A DNA stretch of 64,000 nucleotides from Bacteroides sp. M10 (GCF_014334015.1 NZ_CP060488.1:1756501-1820500), one strand, 5' to 3'; shown: positions 37,501 through 47,046, counted from the stretch's first letter. Made by a program: numbers and translations. The notes: generated by a model from the letters alone, not told the origin.

Positions 37501-38667
37501 TTACTGGTTGATTAACGGATGCTTGGTGTGGGCAAACAATATAGCTGTGTGGGAATCTGCTTTTCTTTCCAATTGATCGAATGTTTTCCTTCCCATTGCA
37601 CTATACTCATAGAGGGCTTTGAGTATGACTCTCTTGGTTCCCCAGTTATCTGCTTCATCATAAGCATTGTAAAGAAATCCTAAAGCCTTATCGGTCTTTA
37701 GATCCGCAATAGCCGAAATGATTTGTCGTTTGACTTCTTCCGGTTGTACATTATACATTTCAATCAGCTTAGGTTCAACCTCTTTGTATTTTAGTTTACC
37801 TAAAGTCTTGATCGCTTCACCTCGTATTTCCACAGAACGGGCATTGAGTTGCTTCGCGAGAATTGGGGCACTTTCGGTTTCATTATATAGCCGGATTTCG
37901 TTGATAAAGAATATCTTAACGTTTTCTTCAGCTGAAGTATTCACCCATTTAATAAAGGTGGGTGTGTTATATCCCACTTTCTTACGGTGCTCCAAGATAG
38001 CGTGTAACTCCATCATGTCCCATTGCCTTAACTTCATGCCGATGTCTTCGTCGAAGAAGCGGAACGGGTCACCCTGGCTTAACCACATATAAGTATAGCG
38101 TGCCGAGTTTCTTAGTTCTAGTTCACGATGATAGAGGAAACGCACCAATACCGCTTCAGAGGCATAGCCATTGATGGACTGAATAAGTTTCAGAGCTTGT
38201 ATCTTTGATCTTTTGGAACCGAATTGAAGTTCGCGTTCAAGGAAACGTGTGATTTGGAATACGGTTTGAATCGTTTGATAATTTAGTTCATTGATCTCAT
38301 CTTCATGCACACTCTTGATTTCTGTTAACAGTTGAGTGATAATGCGTAACTCGTTAGGTTTCGGGCGCTTTTTCGTATCATATTCTAATCTGTCAGCTAT
38401 CTCTTCTTCACTCAATGTGTTGGAATCTAGTGAGATAGATTTCATTTCTTCATAATACTTATCAAATGCTTTATTGTATTTCCGCTTCTCTTTTCGCCTT
38501 TTAAATATACCATATATAATATGGAATAGGAGAAATAAGTACGCAATAATACAAAACATTACAGCAATTGAGCATATTCTTATGATTAAAGGATAGCCAA
38601 TAAACTTGTAATATATCCAATAGAAATAATATTCTATGTAATCTATACCATACAGTACTTGATCCAT
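37501..38667 (-). CDS. Membrane-anchored HEAT-repeat protein
   Basis: The 388-residue protein has a single transmembrane helix (about 26-50), a basic stop (RRKEKRKY) and a cytosolic helical domain with HEAT-like repeats. Examples are RSKIQALKLIQSINGYASEAVLVRFL and SVEIRGEAIKTLGKLKYKEVEPKLIEM. It is the first gene of the operon. Being membrane-bound next to a synthase, it may be a scaffold or regulatory subunit, a role taken by PgaD or similar small proteins elsewhere. That is inference from gene order only. Confidence 0.8.
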   Translation of the reverse strand: MDQVLYGIDYIEYYFYWIYYKFIGYPLIIRICSIAVMFCIIAYLFLLFHIIYGIFKRRKEKRKYNKAFDKYYEEMKSISLDSNTLSEEEIADRLEYDTKKRPKPNELRIITQLLTEIKSVHEDEINELNYQTIQTVFQITRFLERELQFGSKRSKIQALKLIQSINGYASEAVLVRFLYHRELELRNSARYTYMWLSQGDPFRFFDEDIGMKLRQWDMMELHAILEHRKKVGYNTPTFIKWVNTSAEENVKIFFINEIRLYNETESAPILAKQLNARSVEIRGEAIKTLGKLKYKEVEPKLIEMYNVQPEEVKRQIISAIADLKTDKALGFLYNAYDEADNWGTKRVILKALYEYSAMGRKTFDQLERKADSHTAILFAHTKHPLINQ

Positions 38668-38749
38668 TTCCCTTGATATATTTATATATAGAACTTGTAT
38701 ATTCGGAATAAAAGCTCTATATTTGTTGTATTGAATGTTCTGTCTAATG

Positions 38750-38757
38750 CAAATATA
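38750..38757 (-). promoter_or_regulatory. -7 element of the exopolysaccharide-like operon
   Basis: TATATTTG on the minus strand, 82 nt ahead of the HEAT gene start. The 38668-38992 interval is AT-rich and also carries a candidate promoter for the divergent LruC gene. Nothing else coding was supported there. Confidence 0.5.
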
Positions 38758-38892
38758 CGAAATAACTTGTATATATTATCCAGTGTTCATGAACAGGCCT
38801 TTTGAGCCCTATTTTAGCTCTTGTGATTATTCTCGATGGAAAGGATTGAAATTACAAATAAAGGCAAGCAAAAAGCTATTAGGAGTTAAATA

Positions 38893-38900
38893 TATTTTTG
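38893..38900 (+). promoter_or_regulatory. -7 element of the LruC-type gene
   Basis: TATTTTTG fits TAnnTTTG, about 92 nt before the ATG at 38993. A small hairpin (CCTGG/CCAGG, about 38914-38945) lies in the leader. A second candidate, TATATTTG at 38718-38725, would give a longer leader. Confidence 0.4.
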
Positions 38901-38992
38901 ATAAGTTAACAAATGGAGCCTGGAAATAAGTGTGATAAGCCAGGTTCTCATGCGAAACAAAAACAAACAATAAATTTAAAAATTAAATTAAG

Positions 38993-40363
38993 ATGAAAAT
39001 TAAAAGTTTGGTGTATGTCCTTATGGGGACAATGTTGGTTACTACTTCCTGCTCTGATAATGAGTTGGAAAAAGGTAACGATGGTTCGGGAACTGTTGAC
39101 CCGGTAAATGCTTCTGCACTTGTGAATGTATATTCCGATAAAAGTGGTTCTGAAGCGAGCCTGCTTGTGGGAGATGTATTAGTGAAAGATTCCCGTACTC
39201 TTACGTTGAATGTTCCTGCTGCTTGCGAGAAAGTGTATATGAAATACAATACAGTTTCGGGAACAGAAGCTACAAAAGAATTTGCTTTGTCTCCTGTTAG
39301 TCGTGGTGTAGATCAGAGTACTGGTTTCAATTTTGAAACAAACCGTCTGGCATCGGTAACTCTTGCGCTTCCTGAAGATGCAGTGCAGCCGACAAATGAA
39401 ACGGACCAAGGCTATCTTTTCTATCATAACACAGGTGTGGTGATGTTCGAAGATGGTTGGCCTATTCAACTGGATTCATGGTATGATGAAGATTTCAACG
39501 ATGTTGTATTCGAGTATGACTTGAAGGTGACTGAATGTCATAGTCAACAGATGATGGAGACTGTAGGAGGTAAAGAAGAATTGTTGTTGACTTTGGATGT
39601 TCGTGCTGTAGGTGGTATATACCCGACTGTGTTAGGTGTTGTACTGGATGGTTTGAAAAGCGAGTATGTTGATCGGATTACTGCAAGCCTTGTACTAAAA
39701 GGTGGTCAGGGAACAATGACAGACTTAGCTAAAGAGGAACTTTCTACAAAAAATATAGTGAAAGTTGAAAATAAAAATTGGAATTGGAGTAATGATACTC
39801 GCAAAGAACCGCGTTTCGCAATATTGACAGTGGATAAAGCACAAGCGGAAGGAACTGTTATTACACTGGATGGTTTAACTTCTTTGATGGATAATAATCA
39901 GGATATGTTTCAGGTAACACAAGGAAAAGTAAGAGAAGGACTACCTATGTTGCGTGCTGAAGTTAGACTGATTGGTAAAGAAGGATTAACTGGAGCTGAA
40001 AGAGATGCTCAGCTTGCAGCATTTAGAGAGTTGATTTTAGATACTAATAGACAGAATTTCTTTATTAAGGTGAACGGTGGTAAAGAAATACACATGAGGG
40101 GTTATGCACCGACTTCTGCTTACAAAGCAGAATATGAAGCATTGGTTGCGGGTGACACTACACTGGATGCAAATGTTTATTATTCAAATACCAAAGGTTC
40201 CACTTGGGGAGTTAAACTTCCGGTTGGCACACGTCATGCTTATGAACGTGTACCATTTAGAGAAGCATATCCTGATTTTACTAAATGGGTAGATAGTAAG
40301 GGTGCTTCAAACCAGAAATGGTATGAGAACTTTGTTGATGAAAAAACTATAAGATATTGGTAA
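38993..40363 (+). CDS. LruC domain-containing surface lipoprotein
   Basis: The 456-residue protein has a lipobox (TTSC) and the Asp-rich LruC signature EDGWPIQLDSWYDEDFNDVVFEYDLKV (broken here as EDGWPIQLD, then YDEDFNDVVFEYD). The acidic loop probably binds calcium. The C-terminal part resembles DUF4842 and ends in a conserved PDFTKWVDSKG...WYENF motif. Such proteins are cell-surface or matrix proteins of unknown ligand. It has its own promoter and terminator and diverges from the exopolysaccharide-like operon, which makes a cell-envelope or matrix link plausible but unproven. Confidence 0.82.
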   Translation: MKIKSLVYVLMGTMLVTTSCSDNELEKGNDGSGTVDPVNASALVNVYSDKSGSEASLLVGDVLVKDSRTLTLNVPAACEKVYMKYNTVSGTEATKEFALSPVSRGVDQSTGFNFETNRLASVTLALPEDAVQPTNETDQGYLFYHNTGVVMFEDGWPIQLDSWYDEDFNDVVFEYDLKVTECHSQQMMETVGGKEELLLTLDVRAVGGIYPTVLGVVLDGLKSEYVDRITASLVLKGGQGTMTDLAKEELSTKNIVKVENKNWNWSNDTRKEPRFAILTVDKAQAEGTVITLDGLTSLMDNNQDMFQVTQGKVREGLPMLRAEVRLIGKEGLTGAERDAQLAAFRELILDTNRQNFFIKVNGGKEIHMRGYAPTSAYKAEYEALVAGDTTLDANVYYSNTKGSTWGVKLPVGTRHAYERVPFREAYPDFTKWVDSKGASNQKWYENFVDEKTIRYW

Positions 40364-40410
40364 TGCAAATTATCAGTCAATACGTTATTTGAGATATTTT
40401 GTACAATTTG

Positions 40411-40444
40411 AACCCCTCTTTTTTCGAAAAGAGGGGTTTCTTTG
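40411..40444 (+). terminator. Rho-independent terminator after the LruC gene
   Basis: AACCCCTCTTTT (40411-40422) and AAAAGAGGGGTT (40427-40438) form a 12-bp stem with a TTCG tetraloop, followed by TCTTTG. Confidence 0.9.
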
Positions 40445-40478
40445 TATTCGGAAGAATAATCTTTAAACTAATACCGTA

Positions 40479-41171
40479 ATGACGAAGCGATTTTTTATAG
40501 GCTACAGTTTGATTACTTTTTTTCTCTTAAATAGTGTGGTGCTTTTGGCACAACACAAAGCTTCCTTTGTGCAGCAATGGAAAATAGAAGATGCATCCCA
40601 TGCTTTGCAGATAATAGAACGTGCAGATACATTAGAATTGATAGTTCCGGACGGACTGACTATGTGGTATCGGCAACGATTGACGGGCGATTATGAAATA
40701 AGTTATTGTATTTGTATGGTGATGCAAGGTGGAAAGTATGACCGCTTGAGTGATCTGAACTGCTTCTGGGCTGCCAATGATCCTAAATACCCTGATGATC
40801 TTTTTGCCCGTAGTCAGTGGCGTGACGGCATCTTTAAAAACTACAATACATTAAACCTTTTCTACGTTGGATACGGAGGAAATGATAACTCAACGACCCG
40901 TTTCCGTCGATACAAAGGAGAATATTACGGAGTGGCAGATGACAAGGTGAAACCTTTATTGAAAGAATATACCGATATCTCTCATTTACTCGTCCCCAAT
41001 CAGTGGTATGAGATTCGGATTCGAGTGGAAAAGGGAATCACAACTTATTCTGTGAATGATGAAGAGTTGTTCCGCTATACCCTTGCGGGTGGTGAAGGTG
41101 ACGGACACTTTGGTTTACGTCTTTTGCAGAATCACGTACTCTTTACAGATTTTAAAGCGACTATACTTTGA
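40479..41171 (+). CDS. DUF6250 protein, secreted, next to the chondroitin lyase
   Basis: The 230-residue protein has a signal peptide (ends LLAQ). Its concanavalin-like beta-sandwich is typical of DUF6250: LTMWYRQRLTGDYEISY, the NDPKYPDDLFAR loop, then YYGVADDKVKPLLKEYTD and HFGLRLLQNHVLFTDFKA. Members occur beside polysaccharide lyases and may bind or cleave uronate-containing glycans. It is 35 nt upstream of the PL8 gene and surely co-transcribed. The activity is unproven. Confidence 0.8.
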   Translation: MTKRFFIGYSLITFFLLNSVVLLAQHKASFVQQWKIEDASHALQIIERADTLELIVPDGLTMWYRQRLTGDYEISYCICMVMQGGKYDRLSDLNCFWAANDPKYPDDLFARSQWRDGIFKNYNTLNLFYVGYGGNDNSTTRFRRYKGEYYGVADDKVKPLLKEYTDISHLLVPNQWYEIRIRVEKGITTYSVNDEELFRYTLAGGEGDGHFGLRLLQNHVLFTDFKATIL

Positions 41172-41206
41172 CTTATATATTGAAAACCTAATAAGACTAT
41201 ATTTCC

Positions 41207-44200
41207 ATGATGAAACAACCTTTTACTAAATTTGGAGTGACAACTCTGTTTTCTCTTTTGTGCTCAACATTCCTTCATGCGCAAGTTGTAACAGATGAAC
41301 GGATGTTTTCTTTTGAAGAACCGCAAATACCGGATTGTATCACCGCTACCCATTCCCGCCTGTCGGTATCTGATCTGCATTATAAAGATGGAAAACATTC
41401 ATTGGAATGGACATTTGAACCGGGTGGAATATTGGAACTCAAGAAAGACCTGAAGTTTGAGAAGAAAGATCCGACCGGCAAGGATTTATATCTTTCGGCT
41501 TTTATTGTGTGGGTTTATAATGAAGTTCCCCAAGATGCGACCATTGAGTTTCAGTTTCTGAAAGACGGCAAACGATGCACGTCTTTCCCTTTTGGTATTA
41601 ATTTCAGTGGTTGGCGCGCCGCATGGGTTTGTTATGAACGTGATATGCAAGGCACACCGGAAGAAGGCATGAATGAACTCCGGATTATTGCTCCAAACTC
41701 AAAAGGAAGCCTTTTCATCGATCATTTGATTACGGCTACTAAGGTTGATGCACGTCAACAGACGGCCGATCTGCAAGTCCCTTTTGTCAATGCCGGGACC
41801 ACCAACCATTGGCTGGTTGTCTATCAACACTCGCTTTTGAAACCGGATATTGAATTGACTCCTGTAGACGATAAGCAAAGAGCAGAAATGCAACTGTTGG
41901 AAAAGCGTTTTCGTGATATGATCTACACGAAAGGGAAAACGACAGATAAAGAAGTAGAAACCATCCGCAAGAAATATGATTTCTATCAGATAACTTACAA
42001 GAACGGCCAAGTATCGGGAGTACCTATTTACATGGTACGTGCTTCAGAAGCTTATGAACGGATCATACCGAACTGGGATAAAGATATGCTAACTAAACAG
42101 GGAGTGGAAATGCGTGCTTATTTCGACCTGATGAAAAGAATTGCCGTTGCATATAATAATGCGGCAAATCCGGTGATTCGGGAAGAAATGAAGAAGAAGT
42201 TCTTAGCAATGTACGATCACATAACCGATCAGGGGGTAGCTTATGGTAGTTGTTGGGGAAATATCCATCATTATGGCTATAGTGTTCGCGGTCTGTACCT
42301 GGCATATTTTCTGATGAAAGATGTGCTTAGGGAAACTGGAAAACTTCAGGAAGCCGAACGGACATTACGCTGGTATGCGATTACTAACGAAGTATACCCT
42401 AAACCGGAAGTCAATGGAATTGATATGGACTCTTTCAATACACAGACCACCGGACGCATTGCCAGCATTTTAATGATGGAAGATACACCGGAAAAACTAC
42501 AATATCTCCGGTCTTTCTCCCGTTGGATTGATTTTGGTTGCCGTCCTGCATTGGGATTATCCGGTTCGTTTAAAGTAGACGGGGGTGCTTTCCATCATCG
42601 AAATAACTATCCGGCTTATGCTGTGGGCGGACTCGATGGAGCAACCAATATGATTTATCTTTTCAGCCGGACGGAATTTGCTGTTTCCGAGTTAGCTCAT
42701 GAAACAGTGAAAAATGTGCTGTTGACCATGCGTTTCTATTGCAATAAGCTGAACTTCCCTCTTTCCATGTCCGGTCGTCATCCGGATGGAAAAGGTAAAC
42801 TGGTTCCTATGCATTTTGCTATGATGGCTCTAGCTGGTTCTCCCGATGGAAAGGAGGAATATGATAGTGAAATGGCTTCTTCTTACCTCCGTCTGATTTC
42901 AGACCCAAGTATTGAAAATGACTCTCCCGAATATATGCCTAAGGTTTCAAATGCTGAAGAACGCAAGGTGGCAAAACGTCTTGTGGAGAAAGGTTTCCGT
43001 CCGGAACCGGACCCGCAAGGAAATATAGCGATGGGATATGGTTGCGTCTCTGTTCAACGTCGTAGCAATTGGTCGGCTGTGGCACGTGGACATTCCCGTT
43101 ATCTATGGGCGGCAGAGCATTATCTGGGAGCAAATCTATACGGTCGCTACCTGGCACACGGCAGTTTGCAAATATTGACTGCTGCACCGGGACAGACAGT
43201 AACTCCCGCCACTAGCGGCTGGCAGCAGGAAGGTTTTGACTGGAACCGTATTCCGGGAGTGACATCTATTCATCTGCCATTGGAGCAATTGCAGGCTAAG
43301 GTGCTCAATGTAGATAGTTACTCTGGAATGGAAGAGATGCTTTACTCCGACGAGGCTTTTGCCGGTGGTTTGTCTCAACAGAAGATGAATGGTAATTTCG
43401 GAATGAAGTTACATGAGCATGATAAGTACAACGGATCACATCGGGCACGTAAATCTTACCATTTCATCGATGGAATGATTGTTTGTCTTGGTTCGGATAT
43501 CGAAAATACAAATACGGAGTTCCCGACAGAAACGACTATCTTCCAATTGGCAGTTACTGATAAAGCAGGGCATGATTATTGGAAAAATTATCAAGGAGAT
43601 AAGAAAGTATGGATGGATCATTTGGGAACGGGTTATTATGTTCCAACTCCCATCCGGTTTGAGAAGAACTTTCCTCAATACTCGCGAATGCAAAATACAG
43701 GAAAGGAAACAAAGGGTGATTGGGTTTCTTTGGTTGTAGATCATGGAAAGGCGCCGAAAAACGGAAGTTATGAATACGCTGTTCTGCCGCAGACGAATGA
43801 AGCTCTGATGAAGAAATTTGCAAAGAAGCCTGCTTATAAGGTATTACAGCAAGATCGGAATGCACATATTGTAGAGTCCGTCTCCGAACAGATCATTTCT
43901 TATGTGTTGTTTGAAACTCCTGAAACGACATTGCCGGGTGGTTTATTACAACGTGTGGATACTTCCTGTCTGGTTATGACTCATAAAGAATCTGCTGATA
44001 AGATTAAGTTGACGGTGGCACAACCGGATTTGGCTTTGTATCGCGGTCCAAGCGATGAAGCGTTTGATAAAGATGGGAAACGCATCGAACGTAGTATCTA
44101 TTCACGGCCATGGATTGAAAATGCCAGTAGTGAAATACCTGTGACTGTAACGATAAAAGGGCAATGGAATGTAGAAGAAACTCCGTTTTGTAAGGTGATT

Positions 44201-44278
44201 TCTTCTGATAAGAAGCAAACAGTTTTGCAGTTCAGTTGTAAAGATGGTGCTAGCTTTGAAGTGGAGTTAAGGAGATAA
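41207..44278 (+). CDS. PL8 chondroitin sulfate ABC lyase
   Basis: The 1023-residue enzyme has a signal peptide ending at LHAQ. An N-terminal carbohydrate-binding-like sandwich (about 30-175) is followed by the alpha/alpha toroid, the large antiparallel beta-sandwich domain and a C-terminal sandwich. The catalytic stretch [11 protein letters not shown] holds His464 and Tyr471, at the spacing of the His/Tyr pair in characterised chondroitinase [12 protein letters not shown] and WAAEHYLGA supply the likely Arg and Glu. The length equals that of known ABC lyases. It cleaves chondroitin and dermatan sulfate to unsaturated disaccharides. It corresponds to BT3324 as I recall. Confidence 0.93.
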   Translation: MMKQPFTKFGVTTLFSLLCSTFLHAQVVTDERMFSFEEPQIPDCITATHSRLSVSDLHYKDGKHSLEWTFEPGGILELKKDLKFEKKDPTGKDLYLSAFIVWVYNEVPQDATIEFQFLKDGKRCTSFPFGINFSGWRAAWVCYERDMQGTPEEGMNELRIIAPNSKGSLFIDHLITATKVDARQQTADLQVPFVNAGTTNHWLVVYQHSLLKPDIELTPVDDKQRAEMQLLEKRFRDMIYTKGKTTDKEVETIRKKYDFYQITYKNGQVSGVPIYMVRASEAYERIIPNWDKDMLTKQGVEMRAYFDLMKRIAVAYNNAANPVIREEMKKKFLAMYDHITDQGVAYGSCWGNIHHYGYSVRGLYLAYFLMKDVLRETGKLQEAERTLRWYAITNEVYPKPEVNGIDMDSFNTQTTGRIASILMMEDTPEKLQYLRSFSRWIDFGCRPALGLSGSFKVDGGAFHHRNNYPAYAVGGLDGATNMIYLFSRTEFAVSELAHETVKNVLLTMRFYCNKLNFPLSMSGRHPDGKGKLVPMHFAMMALAGSPDGKEEYDSEMASSYLRLISDPSIENDSPEYMPKVSNAEERKVAKRLVEKGFRPEPDPQGNIAMGYGCVSVQRRSNWSAVARGHSRYLWAAEHYLGANLYGRYLAHGSLQILTAAPGQTVTPATSGWQQEGFDWNRIPGVTSIHLPLEQLQAKVLNVDSYSGMEEMLYSDEAFAGGLSQQKMNGNFGMKLHEHDKYNGSHRARKSYHFIDGMIVCLGSDIENTNTEFPTETTIFQLAVTDKAGHDYWKNYQGDKKVWMDHLGTGYYVPTPIRFEKNFPQYSRMQNTGKETKGDWVSLVVDHGKAPKNGSYEYAVLPQTNEALMKKFAKKPAYKVLQQDRNAHIVESVSEQIISYVLFETPETTLPGGLLQRVDTSCLVMTHKESADKIKLTVAQPDLALYRGPSDEAFDKDGKRIERSIYSRPWIENASSEIPVTVTIKGQWNVEETPFCKVISSDKKQTVLQFSCKDGASFEVELRR

Positions 44279-44320
44279 AAGTCAGACAACAGGAGATCAT
44301 TTGCTTTCCTTGATAGGGGA

Positions 44321-44476
44321 ACAGTAGTTTCTCTTGGAGAAACCATAGTTTCCATGCCGTTGAAACTATTGTTTCTCGGTGCTGAAACTACAGTTTCCCA
44401 ATGCTGAAACTTTAGTTTCCCGGTACAAAACTTTTGGTTTCAAGCCTTGAAACTAAAAGTTTCCCCACGAGAAACA
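44321..44476 (+). repeat. Tandem array of ~22-nt units (TGAAACTANAGTTTC...)
   Basis: Units read TGAAACTATTGTTTCTC.. (44361-44382), TGAAACTACAGTTTCCC.. (44383-44404), TGAAACTTTAGTTTCCC.. (44405-44426), a diverged 21-nt unit (44427-44447) and TGAAACTAAAAGTTTCC.. (44448-44469), with partial units on both sides. Each unit is a near palindrome around GAAACT/AGTTTC. It lies in the 417-nt gap between the convergent PL8 and porin genes. Confidence 0.8.
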
Positions 44477-44564
44477 AAGGTAATGCATTCATGAAATAAA
44501 TAGGATTGCCTGGAGCTTCCGGAGTGAATACCTCCGCGTTGTGAAATGTAGCTTATCTGTTTCT

Positions 44565-44665
44565 GGTGACAGCATTATTGTTGTCACACTGCTGTCACCT
44601 ATTGCTGTCACGGTGTTAATTGTTAATAATCAAACCGTTAAGCAGTAATCGGTGACAGGTGACAG
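44565..44665 (+). repeat. Cluster of GTGACAG/CTGTCAC motifs
   Basis: GGTGACAG at 44565, TTGTCAC at 44581, CTGTCACC at 44592, CTGTCAC at 44605, and GGTGACAGGTGACAG at 44651-44665. Opposing copies can form several alternative hairpins. It lies just downstream of the porin gene, in the same gap as the 22-nt array. Confidence 0.65.
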
Positions 44666-44695
44666 ATATATAATTAAAATAATTGTATAGAGAGG

Positions 44696-45982
44696 TTAGA
44701 ACATAAACATGGCAACGGCAACAATACGGTTGTTACATACGGCATGGGTATCTTGAATTTTCCCATTGGACGTATTGAGCGAACCATACCATGCAGAGCT
44801 TAATGTATATTCCAACCCGAATTTCCAGTGGGGGACATTGTAGGTCAGTTCTGCTCCTGCCGTAACTAATTGGTTAAGGTCTGTTCCTGTTCCATAAAGT
44901 TTTGCATCATTTCCTTTGGGAGCATAGAGTGCATCACTTGTTCCCAGATTCTTGGCATAGCCTACGAAGATTCCCGGCTTCCATTTCTGTCCGTAGACAA
45001 CGTTGAACCAAGAACTGGAGAAACGTATCGGAGTATATTCTTGTTCTCCCGTTTGTTCGTTGACAGACTTGATCCCGAATCCACCCAAACCGGAAGCTTG
45101 TGTCAGATTGGAGCCTAATACACTCTTCGCAGCGATGAACCAGTCTTTGTTGTTGTATTTCACATGAGCTTCATATGAAAGAGTTGTGATGCGTTCGTCT
45201 ACCTTATATGTATATGTAGTGGGCAGCTTTAATATTGTTCCACCGGAAGTCCAGTATTCTTCATATTTATTTATAATGGATTCTGTACGTGGCTTCAGCG
45301 ATAACAATTCAATGCCTACGCCAGCCAGTAAACCGCCACTCTTATAATCAGCTCCGACATAAATTTCGGGAATACAGCTTTGCTTCAGATAGTTATGCGT
45401 TTTCCCTTCCGGTCCTTGTGAAGTATATTGTGATTGCCACACTGCGGCTCCGGTAAGTTGGAAATTCTTGTTTGTATAGCGATAACGAATTTGTGGCGCA
45501 CGGCTGAATGGTTGGAACGGTGCTCCTACAGAGAGATTAAGAATCTGCGGAGACACATCTCCGAATAGCGGATGCCAGTTCTGCCCGAGTAATAAAGCTG
45601 ATTTTCCCCAATCCAGATTCAAATAAGCATGACGAAGGCGAATGACCGAATAAGAAGTGCCTGTGCCGCGGAAGTCGACTTCTACTTTGGCAGATGTCTT
45701 GGCTGTTCCCAGTTTTGGACCGGCAACGTCTACTCCAAGGCGCGAATATAAAGTATAGAAGTTACTGTTGGGTGTTGAGTTCAAATCGTTCCCCTCCGGA
45801 TCACGCACTTTGTCTTTTGGATACATATAAAACAATCCGTCTACGGTTTCTTCGTTAGCACGACTATTATAATAGAAGTCAGTACGAATCTGTCCATAGA
45901 ATTTGAACTTGAAATCCTGCATTTGTGCGAAACTGCCTGATACGGTTATCAGACAAAGAAAGATTAGAATGTATTTTTTCAT
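44696..45982 (-). CDS. Outer-membrane porin (DcaP-like)
   Basis: From the ATG at 45982 the protein has a signal peptide (ends SFAQ) and about 428 residues. Its strands alternate polar and aromatic residues and the C-terminus is Phe (RIVAVAMFMF), as in outer-membrane porins. It begins FKFKFYGQIRTDFYYNSR and has RLRHAYLNLDWGKSALLLGQ, a porin-like strand pair. The longer frame to 46009 crosses the promoter. Which solute passes is unknown. It is near the chondroitin genes but has its own promoter. Confidence 0.78.
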   Translation of the reverse strand: MKKYILIFLCLITVSGSFAQMQDFKFKFYGQIRTDFYYNSRANEETVDGLFYMYPKDKVRDPEGNDLNSTPNSNFYTLYSRLGVDVAGPKLGTAKTSAKVEVDFRGTGTSYSVIRLRHAYLNLDWGKSALLLGQNWHPLFGDVSPQILNLSVGAPFQPFSRAPQIRYRYTNKNFQLTGAAVWQSQYTSQGPEGKTHNYLKQSCIPEIYVGADYKSGGLLAGVGIELLSLKPRTESIINKYEEYWTSGGTILKLPTTYTYKVDERITTLSYEAHVKYNNKDWFIAAKSVLGSNLTQASGLGGFGIKSVNEQTGEQEYTPIRFSSSWFNVVYGQKWKPGIFVGYAKNLGTSDALYAPKGNDAKLYGTGTDLNQLVTAGAELTYNVPHWKFGLEYTLSSAWYGSLNTSNGKIQDTHAVCNNRIVAVAMFMF

Positions 45983-46006
45983 AATGTGCATGTTTGTAAA
46001 CGGGCG

Positions 46007-46014
46007 CAAAATTA
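46007..46014 (-). promoter_or_regulatory. -7 element of the porin gene
   Basis: TAATTTTG on the minus strand, 24 nt before the chosen ATG at 45982; it supports that start over the one at 46009. Confidence 0.45.
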
Positions 46015-46036
46015 CGTAAAATTACTGGTTATCAGT

Positions 46037-46981
46037 TCATCGTTGATTAAAAAAGGCAAGGATTGCCTGATTATATTTGTTGAGACTTGTGCTTTTATGA
46101 ATTGCTTTCAGTAATTTTCTGTCTGCTTGCGGCATTAAATATTCCCAGAAAGTTTTCATTTTGTTCAGAAGTTGTTCGTCTCCTCCTTCCAACTGTTCTG
46201 CATATTGATTGTATACGCATTTGTGCATAGATTGCAATTTTTCTCTCATTTCATCGAACTCGAGTGCACGGTTTTGTCTATACTCCAAAGCTAATGCCGG
46301 GTTGGCAAGCAATCCCCGTCCTATCATAATTCCGGCTAATCCGGGAAATTGTTCCTGAATACGGCGAATATCTTCTACGCTATTGATATCTCCATTATAG
46401 ATCAGTGGATGTTTGCAGACATTTTGAAAAGCTTCAAACGCTGTAAGGTCAACTTCTCCTTTATATTGCTGTTTTCCCAAGCGGGGATGCATAACCACTT
46501 GTCGCAAGGGTAGCTCATTGATAATCGGAGCTAGTTTCAGACATTCTTCCGGATCTTCCCAGCCCAACCTCATTTTGATGGAGAAACCTATTTGCGGGTA
46601 TTCTGTAATCAGGCTAAGTAACGCCTGAACTTCTTCGGGATAAGGAAGAATGCCGGAACCATTGTGACGTTTAGCCAGCATGGGAAAAGGACATCCCATA
46701 TTGATGTCGACTTCCTTATATCCCTTTTCAATGAATAGGGATAAGATTTTTTCTGCTTTCTCAAAAGAAGGGGCTATCAGTTGGGGAATCAGATGGGCTA
46801 CCTGATTATTCTCGGGTTCGATTCCTCGCACATCTCTATGGCGGAATCCGCCTTTTTCGAGTCGTACAAATGGGGTATAATAAGTATCTATACCTCCGAA
46901 GCAGGCAGCATGAGCATTACGGTAAAACACTTCGGTGTAACCTTGTAATGGGGCAAAATGAATAGGAAGAGTCTTTGGCAT
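46037..46981 (-). CDS. tRNA-dihydrouridine synthase
   Basis: The 314-residue flavoenzyme reduces uridine to dihydrouridine in tRNA. It has the Dus TIM barrel: an N-terminal APLQGYTEVFYRNAH, VDINMGCPFPMLAKRHNGSGIL with the catalytic Cys, FSIKMRLGW, VMHPR, then IYNGDINS and GIMIGRGLLANP for FMN binding. It is cytosolic. It sits as an unrelated housekeeping gene between the porin and the chondroitin operon and has its own promoter. Which Dus subfamily cannot be settled by eye. Confidence 0.92.
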   Translation of the reverse strand: MPKTLPIHFAPLQGYTEVFYRNAHAACFGGIDTYYTPFVRLEKGGFRHRDVRGIEPENNQVAHLIPQLIAPSFEKAEKILSLFIEKGYKEVDINMGCPFPMLAKRHNGSGILPYPEEVQALLSLITEYPQIGFSIKMRLGWEDPEECLKLAPIINELPLRQVVMHPRLGKQQYKGEVDLTAFEAFQNVCKHPLIYNGDINSVEDIRRIQEQFPGLAGIMIGRGLLANPALALEYRQNRALEFDEMREKLQSMHKCVYNQYAEQLEGGDEQLLNKMKTFWEYLMPQADRKLLKAIHKSTSLNKYNQAILAFFNQR

Positions 46982-46997
46982 TGTTTTTATTTTTGTG

Positions 46998-47005
46998 CAA
47001 AGATA
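46998..47005 (-). promoter_or_regulatory. -7 element of the dus gene
   Basis: TATCTTTG on the minus strand, 16 nt before the ATG at 46981, giving a very short leader. Confidence 0.5.
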
Positions 47006-47016
47006 CAGAAAAAGTA

Positions 47017-47046
47017 AAAGAGAGGAACCTCGCGGTCCCTCTCTTT
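47017..47046 (-). terminator. Terminator of the chondroitin susCD operon
   Basis: AAAGAGAGG (47017-47025) pairs with CCTCTCTTT (47038-47046), with a further ACC/GGT pairing and a TCGC loop. On the minus strand it is followed by a T-rich tract (TTACTTTTT). It ends the susC-susD-SGBP transcript before dus. Confidence 0.85.

Noticed and set aside
38735..38929. 64-residue plus-strand ORF in the divergent gap
   Set aside because: No family resemblance, AT-rich, and it covers the candidate promoters of both neighbours.
44321..44476. Regularly spaced repeats as a CRISPR array
   Set aside because: The units are ~22 nt with no unique spacers between them, and there are no cas genes in the window.
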